DNA of 64,000 nucleotides from Andrena cerasifolii (lineage: Eukaryota > Arthropoda > Insecta > Hymenoptera > Andrenidae). The position numbers and the translations under genes are program-made. The DNA lies in assembly GCF_050908995.1 (NCBI RefSeq), contig NW_027484944.1:1-64000 (forward strand), read 5' to 3'. Below, piece by piece: positions 51,701 to 63,900 of the stretch (position 1 is its first letter; the number at the start of each line of letters is the position of its first letter). The notes beneath the pieces were generated by a model that was not told the DNA's origin, ran no database searches, and saw only the letters and a program-made list of their open reading frames with translations.

Positions 51701-54700
51701 GTTTTTCAATATCGGTTTTTCAATATCAGTTTTTCGATATCAGTTTTTCAATATTTGTTTTTCAATATCGGTTTTTGAATATCGGTTCTAATATCGGATT
51801 CAATATCGGTTTCTCAATATCGGTTTTGCAATATCAGTTTTTCGATATAGGTTTTTCAATATCGGTTTTTCAATATCGGTTTTTCAATATCGGTTTTTCA
51901 ATATCGGTTTTTCAATATCAGTTTTTCGATGTAAGTATTTCAATATCGGTTTTTCAATATCGGTTCTAATATCGGATTCAATATCGGTTTTTCAATATCG
52001 GTTTTGCAATATCAGTTTTTCGATGTAAGTTTTTCAATATTGGTTTTTCAATATCGGTTTTTCAATATCGGTTCTAATATCGGATTCAATATCGGTTTTT
52101 CAATATCGGTTTTGCAATATCAGTTTTTCGATGTAAGGTTTTCAATATTGGTTTTTCAATATCGGTTTTTCAATATCGGTTTTGCAATATCAGTTTTTCG
52201 ATGTAAGTTTTTCAATATTGGTTTTTCAATATTTGTTTTTCAATATCGGTTTTTGAATATCGGTTCTAATATCGGATTCAATATCGGTTTTTGAATATCG
52301 GTTCTAATATCGGATTCAATATCGGTTTCTCAATATCGGCTTTGCAATATCAGTTTTTCGATATAGGTTTTTCAATATCGTTTTTTCAATATCGGTTTTT
52401 CAATATCGGTTTTTCAATATCAGTTTTTCGATGTAAGTATTTCAATATTGGTTTTTCAATATCGGTTTTTCAATATCGGTTCTAATATCGGTTTCAATAT
52501 CGGTTTTTCAATATCAGTTTTTCGATGTAAGTATTTCAATATTGGTTTTTCAATATCGGTTTTTCAATATCGGTTCTAATATCGGATTCAATATCGGTTT
52601 TTCAATATCGGTTTTTCAATATCAGTTTTTCGATGTAAGTATTTCAATATTGGTTTTTCAATATCGGTTTTTCAATATCGGTTCTAATATCGGATTCAAT
52701 ATCGGTTTTTCAATATCGGTTTTGCAATATCAGTTTTTCAATATCGGTTTTGCAATATCAGTTTTTCGATATCAGTTTTTCAATATTTGTTTTTCAATAT
52801 CGGTTTTTCAATATCGGTTCTAATATCGGATTCAATATCGGTTTTTCAATATCGGTTTTGCAATATCAGTTTTTCGATGTAAGTTTTTCAATATTGGTTT
52901 TTCAATATCGGTTTTGCAATATCAGTTTTTCGATGTAAGTTTTTCAATATTGGTTTTTCAATATCGGTTTTTCAATATTTGTTTTTCAATATCGGGTTTT
53001 CAATATCGGTTTTTCAATATTTGTTTTTCAATATCGGCTTTTCAATATCGGTTCTAATATCGGATTCAATATCGGTTTTTCAATATCGGTTTTGCAATAT
53101 CAGTTTTTCGATGTAAGTTTTTCAATATTGGTTTTTCAAAATCGGTTTTTCAATATCGGTTTTTCAATATCGGTTTTTCAATATCGGTTTTGCAATATCA
53201 GTTTTTCAATATCGGTTTTTCAATATCGGTTTTGCAATATCAGTTTTTCGATATCAGTTTTTCAATATTTGTATTTCAATATCGGTTTTTCAATATCGGT
53301 TCTAATATCGGATTCAATATCGGTTTTGCAATATCAGTTTTTCGATATAGGTTTTTCGATGTAAGTTTTTCAATATTGTATTTTCAATATCGGTTCTAAT
53401 ATCGGATTCAATAACGGTTTTTCAATATCGGTTTTGCAATATAAGTTTTTCGATGTAAGTTTTTCAATATTGGTTTTTCAATATCGGTTCTAATATCGGA
53501 TTCAATATCGGTTTTTCAATATCGGTTTTGCAATATCAGTTTTTCGATGTAAGTTTTTCAATATTGGTTTTTCAATATCGGTTTTTCAATATCAGTTTTT
53601 CGATGTAAGTATTTCAATATTGGTTTTTCAATATCGGTTTTTCAATATCGGTTCTAATATCGGATTCAATATCGGTTTTTCAATATCGGTTTTGCAATAT
53701 CAGTTTTTCGATGTAAGTTTTTCAATATTGGTTTTTCAATATCGGTTTTTCAATATCGGTTCTAATATCGGATTCAATATCGGTTTTTCAATATCGGTTT
53801 TGCAATATCAGTTTTTCGATGTAAGTTTTTCAATATTGGTTTTTCAATATCGGTTTTTCAATATCGGTTTTGCAATATCAGTTTTTCGATGTAAGTTTTT
53901 CAATATTGGTTTTTCAATATCGGTTCTAATATCGGATTCAATATCGGTTTTTCAATATCGGTTTTGCAATATCAGTTTTTCGATGTAAGTTTTTCAATTT
54001 TGGTTTTTCAATATCGGTTTTTCAATATCGGTTTTTCAATATCAGTTTTTCGATATCAGTTTTTCAATATTTGTTTTTCAATATCGGTTTTTGAATATCG
54101 GTTCTAATAGCGGATTCAATATCGGTTTCTCAATATCGGTTTTGCAATATCAGTTTTTCGATATAGGTTTTTCAATATCGGTTTTTCAATATCGGTTTTT
54201 CAATATCGGTTTTTCAATATCAGTTTTTCGATGTAAGTATTTCAATATCGGTTTTTCAATATCGGTTCTAATATCGGATTCAATATCGGTTTTTCAATAT
54301 CGGTTTTGCAATATCAGTTTTTCGATGTAAGTTTTTCAATATTGGTTTTTCAATATCGGTTTTTCAATATCGGTTCTAATATCGGATTCAATATCGGTTT
54401 TTCAATATCGGTTTTGCAATATCAGTTTTTCGATGTAAGTTTTTCAATATTGGTTTTTCAATATTTGTTTTTCAATATCGGTTTTTGAATATCGGTTCTA
54501 ATATCGGATTCAATATCGGTTTTTGAATATCGGTTCTAATATCGGATTCAATATCGGTTTCTCAATATCGGCTTTGCAATATCAGTTTTTCGATATAGGT
54601 TTTTCAATATCGTTTTTTCAATATCGGTTTTTCAATATCGGTTTTTCAATATCAGTTTTTCGATGTAAGTATTTCAATATTTGTTTTTCAATATCGGTTT

Positions 54701-57700
54701 TTCAATATCGGTTCTAATATCGGATTCAATATCGGTTTTTCAATATCGGTTTTGCAATATCAGTTTTTCGATGTAAGTTTTTCAATATTGGTTTTTCAAT
54801 ATCGGTTTTTCAATATTTGTTTTTCAATATCGGGTTTTCAATATCGGTTTTTCAATATTTGTTTTTCAATATCGGTTTTTCAATATCGGTTCTAATATCG
54901 GATTCAATATCGGTTTTTCAATATCGGTTTTGCAATATCAGTTTTTCGATGTAAGTTTTTCAATATTGGTTTTTCAAAATCGGTTTTTCAATATCGGTTT
55001 TTCAATATCGGTTTTTCAATATCGGTTTTGCAATATCAGTTTTTCAATATCGGTTTTTCAATATCGGTTTCGCAATATCAGTTTTTCGATATCAGTTTTT
55101 CAATATTTGTATTTCAATATCGGTTTTTCAATATCGGTTCTAATATCGGATTCAATATCGGTTTTGCAATATCAGTTTTTCGATATAGGTTTTTCGATGT
55201 AAGTTTTTCAATATTGTATTTTCAATATCGGTTCTAATATCGGATTCAATAACGGTTTTTCAATATCGGTTTTGCAATATAAGTTTTTCGATGTAAGTTT
55301 TTCAATATTGGTTTTTCAATATCGGTTCTAATATCGGATTCAATATCGGTTTTTCAATATCGGTTTTGCAATATCAGTTTTTCGATGTAAGTTTTTCAAT
55401 AATGGTTTTTCAATATCGGTTTTTCAATATCAGTTTTTCGATGTAAGTATTTCAATATTGGTTTTTCAATATCGGTTTTTCAATATCGGTTCTAATATCG
55501 GATTCAATATCGGTTTTTCAATATCGGTTTTGCAATATCAGTTTTTCGATGTAAGTTTTTCAATATTGGTTTTTCAATATCGGTTTTTCAATATCGGTTC
55601 TAATATCGGATTCAATATCGGTTTTTCAATATCGGTTTTGCAATATCAGTTTTTCGATGTAAGTTTTTCAATATTGGTTTTTCAATATCGGTTTTTCAAT
55701 ATCGGTTTTGCAATATCAGTTTTTCGATGTAAGTTTTTCAATATTGGTTTTTCAATATCGGTTCTAATATCGGATTCAATATCGGTTTTTCAATATCGGT
55801 TTTGCAATATCAGTTTTTCGATGTAAGTTTTTCAATTTTGGTTTTTCAATATCGGTTTTTCAATATCGGTTTTTCAATATCAGTTTTTCGATATCAGTTT
55901 TTCAATATTTGTTTTTCAATATCGGTTTTTGAATATCGGTTCTAATATCGGATTCAATATCGGTTTCTCAATATCGGTTTTGCAATATCAGTTTTTCGAT
56001 ATAGGTTTTTCAATATCGGTTTTTCAATATCGGTTTTTCAATATCGGTTTTTCAATATCGGTTTTTCAATATCAGTTTTTCGATGTAAGTATTTCAATAT
56101 CGGTTTTTCAATATCGGTTCTAATATCGGATTCAATATCGGTTTTTCAATATCGGTTTTGCAATATCAGTTTTTCGATGTAAGTTTTTCAATATTGGTTT
56201 TTCAATATCGGTTTTTCAATATCGGTTCTAATATCGGATTCAATATCGGTTTTTCAATATCGGTTTTGCAATATCAGTTTTTCGATGTAAGTTTTTCAAT
56301 ATTGGTTTTTCAATATCGGTTTTTCAATATCGGTTTTGCAATATCAGTTTTTCGATGTAAGTTTTTCAATATTGGTTTTTCAATATTTGTTTTTCAATAT
56401 CGGTTTTTGAATATCGGTTCTAATATCGGATTCAATATCGGTTTTTGAATATCGGTTCTAATATCGGATTCAATATCGGTTTCTCAATATCGGCTTTGCA
56501 ATATCAGTTTTTCGATATAGGTTTTTCAATATCGTTTTTTCAATATCGGTTTTTCAATATCGGTTTTTCAATATCAGTTTTTCGATGTAAGTATTTCAAT
56601 ATTGGTTTTTCAATATCGGTTTTTCAATATCGGTTCTAATATCGGATTCAATATCGGTTTTTCAATATCGGTTTTGCAATATCAGTTTTTCGATGTAAGT
56701 TTTTCAATATTGGTTTTTCAATATCGGTTTTTCAATATCGGTTTTTCAATATCAGTTTTTCGATATCAGTTTTTCAATATTTGTTTTTCAATATCGGTTT
56801 TTCAATATCGGTTCTAATATCGGATTCAATATCGGTTTTTCAATATCGGTTTTGCAATATCAGTTTTTCGATGTAAGTTTTTCAATATTGGTTTTTCAAT
56901 ATTGGTTTTTCAATATCGGTTCTAATATCGGATTCAATATCGGTTTTTCAATATCGGTTTTGCAATATCAGTTTTTCGATGTAAGTTTTTCGATATAGGT
57001 TTTTCAATATCGGTTTTTCAATATCGGTTTTTCAATATCGGTTTTTCAATATCAGTTTTTCGATGTAAGTATTTCAATATTGGTTTTTCAATATCGGTTT
57101 TTCAATATCGGTTCTAATATCGGATTCAATATCGGTTTTTCAATATCGGTTTTTCAATATCAGTTTTTCGATGTAAGTATTTCAATATTGGTTTTTCAAT
57201 ATCGGTTTTTCAATATCGGTTCTAATATCGGATTCAATATGGGTTTTTCAATATCGGTTTTGCAATATCAGTTTTTCAATATCGGTTTTGCAATATCAGT
57301 TTTTCGATATCAGTTTTTCAATATTTGTTTTTCAATATCGGTTTTTCAATATCGGTTCTAATATCGGATTCAATATCGGTTTTTCAATATCGGTTTTGCA
57401 ATATCAGTTTTTCGATGTAAGTTTTTCAATATTGGTTTTTCAATATCGGTTTTGCAATATCAGTTTTTCGATGTAAGTTTTTCAATATTGGTTTTTCAAT
57501 ATCGGTTTTTCAATATTTGTTTTTCAATATCGGGTTTTCAATATCGGTTTTTCAATATTTGTTTTTCAATATCGGTTTTTCAATATCGGTTCTAATATCG
57601 GATTCAATATCGGTTTTTCAATATCGGTTTTGCAATATCAGTTTTTCGATGTAAGTTTTTCAATAATGGTTTTTCAATATCGGTTTTTCAATATCAGTTT

Positions 57701-60700
57701 TTCGATGTAAGTATTTCAATATTGGTTTTTCAATATCGGTTTTTCAATATCGGTTCTAATATCGGATTCAATATCGGTTTTTCAATATCGGTTTTGCAAT
57801 ATCAGTTTTTCGATGTAAGTTTTTCAATATTGGTTTTTCAATATCGGTTTTTCAATATCGGTTCTAATATCGGATTCAATATCGGTTTTTCAATATCGGT
57901 TTTGCAATATCAGTTTTTCGATGTAAGTTTTTCAATATTGGTTTTTCAATATCGGTTTTTCAATATCGGTTTTGCAATATCAGTTTTTCGATGTAAGTTT
58001 TTCAATATTGGTTTTTCAATATCGGTTCTAATATCGGATTCAATATCGGTTTTTCAATATCGGTTTTGCAATATCAGTTTTTCGATGTAAGTTTTTCAAT
58101 TTTGGTTTTTCAATATCGGTTTTTCAATATCGGTTTTTCAATATCAGTTTTTCGATATCAGTTTTTCAATATTTGTTTTTCAATATCGGTTTTTGAATAT
58201 CGGTTCTAATATCGGATTCAATATCGGTTTCTCAATATCGGTTTTGCAATATCAGTTTTTCGATATAGGTTTTTCAATATCGGTTTTTCAATATCGGTTT
58301 TTCAATATCGGTTTTTCAATATCGGTTTTTCAATATCAGTTTTTCGATGTAAGTATTTCAATATCGGTTTTTCAATATCGGTTCTAATATCGGATTCAAT
58401 ATCGGTTTTTCAATATCGGTTTTGCAATATCAGTTTTTCGATGTAAGTTTTTCAATATTGGTTTTTCAATATCGGTTTTTCAATATCGGTTCTAATATCG
58501 GATTCAATATCGGTTTTTCAATATCGGTTTTGCAATATCAGTTTTTCGATGTAAGTTTTTCAATATTGGTTTTTCAATATCGGTTTTTCAATATCGGTTT
58601 TGCAATATCAGTTTTTCGATGTAAGTTTTTCAATATTGGTTTTTCAATATTTGTTTTTCAATATCGGTTTTTGAATATCGGTTCTAATATCGGATTCAAT
58701 ATCGGTTTTTGAATATCGGTTCTAATATCGGATTCAATATCGGTTTCTCAATATCGGCTTTGCAATATCAGTTTTTCGATATAGGTTTTTCAATATCGTT
58801 TTTTCAATATCGGTTTTTCAATATCGGTTTTTCAATATCAGTTTTTCGATGTAAGTATTTCAATATTGGTTTTTCAATATCGGTTTTTCAATATCGGTTC
58901 TAATATCGGATTCAATATCGGTTTTTCAATATCGGTTTTGCAATATCAGTTTTTCGATGTAAGTTTTTCAATATTGGTTTTTCAATATCGGTTTTTCAAT
59001 ATCGGTTTTTCAATATCAGTTTTTCGATATCAGTTTTTCAATATTTGTTTTTCAATATCGGTTTTTCAATATCGGTTCTAATATCGGATTCAATATCGGT
59101 TTTTCAATATCGGTTTTGCAATATCAGTTTTTCGATGTAAGTTTTTCAATATTGGTTTTTCAATATTGGTTTTTCAATATCGGTTCTAATATCGGATTCA
59201 ATATCGGTTTTTCAATATCGGTTTTGCAATATCAGTTTTTCGATGTAAGTTTTTCGATATAGGTTTTTCAATATCGGTTTTTCAATATCGGTTTTTCAAT
59301 ATCGGTTTTTCAATATCAGTTTTTCGATGTAAGTATTTCAATATTGGTTTTTCAATATCGGTTTTTCAATATCGGTTCTAATATCGGATTCAATATCGGT
59401 TTTTCAATATCGGTTTTTCAATATCAGTTTTTCGATGTAAGTATTTCAATATTGGTTTTTCAATATCGGTTTTTCAATATCGGTTCTAATATCGGATTCA
59501 ATATCGGTTTTTCAATATCGGTTTTGCTATATCAGTTTTTCAATATCGGTTTTGCAATATCAGTTTTTCGATATCAGTTTTTCAATATTTGTTTTTCAAT
59601 ATCGGTTTTTCAATATCGGTTCTAATATCGGATTCAATATCGGTTTTTCAATATCGGTTTTGCAATATCAGTTTTTCGATGTAAGTTTTTCAATATTGGT
59701 TTTTCAATATCGGTTTTGCAATATCAGTTTTTCGATGTAAGTTTTTCAATATTGGTTTTTCAATATCGGTTTTTCAATATTTGTTTTTCAATATCGGGTT
59801 TTCAATATCGGTTTTTCAATATTTGTTTTTCAATATCGGTTTTTCAATATCGGTTCTAATATCGGATTCAATATCGGTTTTTCAATATCGGTTTTGCAAT
59901 ATCAGTTTTTCGATGTAAGTTTTTCAATATTGGTTTTTCAAAATCGGTTTTTCAATATCGGTTTTTCAATATCGGTTTTTCAATATCGGTTTTGCAATAT
60001 CAGTTTTTCAATATCGGTTTTTCAATATCGGTTTTGCAATATCAGTTTTTCGATATCAGTTTTTCAATATTTGTATTTCAATATCGGTTTTTCAATATCG
60101 GTTCTAATATCGGATTCAATATCGGTTTTGCAATATCAGTTTTTCGATATAGGTTTTTCGATGTAAGTTTTTCAATATTGTATTTTCAATATCAGTTCTA
60201 ATATCGGATTCAATAACGGTTTTTCAATATCGGTTTTGCAATATAAGTTTTTCGATGTAAGTTTTTCAATATTGGTTTTTCAATATCGGTTCTAATATCG
60301 GATTCAATATCGGTTTTTCAATATCGGTTTTGCAATATCAGTTTTTCGATGTAAGTTTTTCAATATTGGTTTTTCAATATCGGTTTTTCAATATCAGTTT
60401 TTCGATGTAAGTATTTCAATATTGGTTTTTCAATATCGGTTTTTCAATATTTGTTTTTCAATATCGGTTTTTCAATATCGGTTCTAATATCGGATTCAAT
60501 ATCGGTTTTTCAATATCGGTTTTGCAATATCAGTTTTTCGATGTAAGTTTTTCAATATTGGTTTTTCAATATTGGTTTTTCAATATCGGTTCTAATATCG
60601 GATTCAATATCGGTTTTTCAATATCGGTTTTGCAATATCAGTTTTTCGATGTAAGTTTTTCGATATAGGTTTTTCAATATCGGTTTTTCAATATCGGTTT

Positions 60701-60946
60701 TCAATATCGGTTTTTCAATATCAGTTTTTCGATGTAAGTATTTCAATATCGGTTTTTCAATATCGGTTCTAATATCGGATTCAATATCGGTTTTTCAATA
60801 TCGGTTTTGCAATATCAGTTTTTCGATGTAAGTTTTTCAATATTGGTTTTTCAATATCGGTTTTTCAATATCGGTTCTAATATCGGATTCAATATCGGTT
60901 TTTCAATATCGGTTTTGCAATATCAGTTTTTCGATGTAAGTTTTTC
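45712..60946 (+). repeat. 15.2-kb segmental duplication, right copy
   Basis: This is the direct-repeat partner of 29301-44479, 15,235 bp long. It has the extra 56 bp (B-C-D-A) near 59707-59762 that other relatives (17.9 and 22.3 kb) also have, so the left copy most likely lost them. Its right end, 60946, is where the left copy continues with G (TTTTTCGATATAGG) and this one with D. It contains copies of superblock 1 (about 45.7-48.8 kb) and superblock 2 (about 54.5-60.4 kb). Confidence 0.9.
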
Positions 60947-63900
60947 AATATTGGTTTTTCAATATCGGTTTTTCAATATCGGTTTTGCAATATCAGTTTT
61001 TCGATGTAAGTTTTTCAATATTGGTTTTTCAATATTTGTTTTTCAATATCGGTTTTTGAATATCGGTTCTAATATCGGATTCAATATCGGTTTTTGAATA
61101 TCGGTTCTAATATCGGATTCAATATCGGTTTCTCAATATCGGCTTTGCAATATCAGTTTTTCGATATAGGTTTTTCAATATCGTTTTTTCAATATCGGTT
61201 TTTCAATATCGGTTTTTCAATATCAGTTTTTCGATGTAAGTATTTCAATATTGGTTTTTCAATATCGGTTTTTCAATATCGGTTCTAATATCGGATTCAA
61301 TATCGGTTTTTCAATATCGGTTTTGCAATATCAGTTTTTCGATGTAAGTTTTTCAATATTGGTTTTTCAATATCGGTTTTTCAATATCGGTTTTTCAATA
61401 TCAGTTTTTCGATATCAGTTTTTCAATATTTGTTTTTCAATATCGGTTTTTCAATATCGGTTCTAATATCGGATTCAATATCGGTTTTTCAATATCGGTT
61501 TTGCAATATCAGTTTTTCGATGTAAGTTTTTCAATATTGGTTTTTCAATATTGGTTTTTCAATATCGGTTCTAATATCGGATTCAATATCGGTTTTTCAA
61601 TATCGGTTTTGCAATATCAGTTTTTCGATGTAAGTTTTTCGATATAGGTTTTTCAATATCGGTTTTTCAATATCGGTTTTTCAATATCGGTTTTTCAATA
61701 TCAGTTTTTCGATGTAAGTATTTCAATATTGGTTTTTCAATATCGGTTTTTCAATATCGGTTCTAATATCGGATTCAATATCGGTTTTTCAATATCGGTT
61801 TTTCAATATCAGTTTTTCGATGTAAGTATTTCAATATTGGTTTTTCAATATCGGTTTTTCAATATCGGTTCTAATATCGGATTCAATATCGGTTTTTCAA
61901 TATCGGTTCTAATATCGGATTCAATATCGGTTTTTCAATATCGGTTTTGCTATATCAGTTTTTCAATATCGGTTTTGCAATATCAGTTTTTCGATATCAG
62001 TTTTTCAATATTTGTTTTGCAATATCAGTTTTTCGATGTAAGTTTTTCAATATTGGTTTTTCAATATTTGTTTTTCAATATCGGTTTTTGAATATCGGTT
62101 CTAATATCGGATTCAATATCGGTTTTTGAATATCGGTTCTAATATCGGATTCAATATCGGTTTCTCAATATCGGCTTTGCAATATCAGTTTTTCGATATA
62201 GGTTTTTCAATATCGTTTTTTCAATATCGGTTTTTCAATATCGGTTTTTCAATATCAGTTTTTCGATGTAAGTATTTCAATATTGGTTTTTCAATATCGG
62301 TTTTTCAATATCGGTTCTAATATCGGATTCAATATCGGTTTTTCAATATCGGTTTTGCAATATCAGTTTTTCGATGTAAGTTTTTCAATATTGGTTTTTC
62401 AATATCGGTTTTTCAATATCGGTTTTTCAATATCAGTTTTTCGATATCAGTTTTTCAATATTTGTTTTTAAATATCGGTTTTTCAATATCGGTTCTAATA
62501 TCGGATTCAATATCGGTTTTTCAATATCGGTTTTGCAATATCAGTTTTTCGATGTAAGTTTTTCAATATTGGTTTTTCAATATTGGTTTTTCAATATCGG
62601 TTCTAATATCGGATTCAATATCGGTTTTTCAATATCGGTTTTGCAATATCAGTTTTTCGATGTAAGTTTTTCGATATAGGTTTTTCAATATCGGTTTTTC
62701 AATATCGGTTTTTCAATATCGGTTTTTCAATATCAGTTTTTCGATGTAAGTATTTCAATATTGGTTTTTCAATATCGGTTTTTCAATATCGGTTCTAATA
62801 TCGGATTCAATATCGGTTTTTCAATATCGGTTTTTCAATATCAGTTTTTCGATGTAAGTATTTCAATATTGGTTTTTCAATATCGGTTTTTCAATATCGG
62901 TTCTAATATCGGATTCAATATCGGTTTTTCAATATCGGTTTTGCTATATCAGTTTTTCAATATCGGTTTTGCAATATCAGTTTTTCGATATCAGTTTTTC
63001 AATATTTGTTTTTCAATATCGGTTTTTCAATATCGGTTCTAATATCGGATTCAATATCGGTTTTTCAATATCGGTTTTGCAATATCAGTTTTTCGATGTA
63101 AGTTTTTCAATATTGGTTTTTCAATATCGGTTTTGCAATATCAGTTTTTCGATGTAAGTTTTTCAATATTGGTTTTTCAATATCGGTTTTTCAATATTTG
63201 TTTTTCAATATCGGGTTTTCAATATCGGTTTTTCAATATTTGTTTTTCAATATCGGTTTTTCAATATCGGTTCTAATATCGGATTCAATATCGGTTTTTC
63301 AATATCGGTTTTGCAATATCAGTTTTTCGATGTAAGTTTTTCAATATTGGTTTTTCAAAATCGGTTTTTCAATATCGGTTTTTCAATATCGGTTTTTCAA
63401 TATCGGTTTTGCAATATCAGTTTTTCAATATCGGTTTTTCAATATCGCTTTTGCAATATCAGTTTTTCGATATCAGTTTTTCAATATTTGTATTTCAATA
63501 TCGGTTTTTCAATATCGGTTCTAATATCGGATTCAATATCGGTTTTGCAATATCAGTTTTTCGATATAGGTTTTTCGATGTAAGTTTTTCAATATTGTAT
63601 TTTCAATATCGGTTCTAATATCGGATTCAATAACGGTTTTTCAATATCGGTTTTGCAATATAAGTTTTTCGATGTAAGTTTTTCAATATTGGTTTTTCAA
63701 TATCGGTTCTAATATCGGATTCAATATCGGTTTTTCAATATCGGTTTTGCAATATCAGTTTTTCGATGTAAGTTTTTCAATATTGGTTTTTCAATATCGG
63801 TTTTTCAATATCAGTTTTTCGATGTAAGTATTTCAATATTGGTTTTTCAATATCGGTTTTTCAATATTTGTTTTTCAATATCGGTTTTTCAATATCGGTT

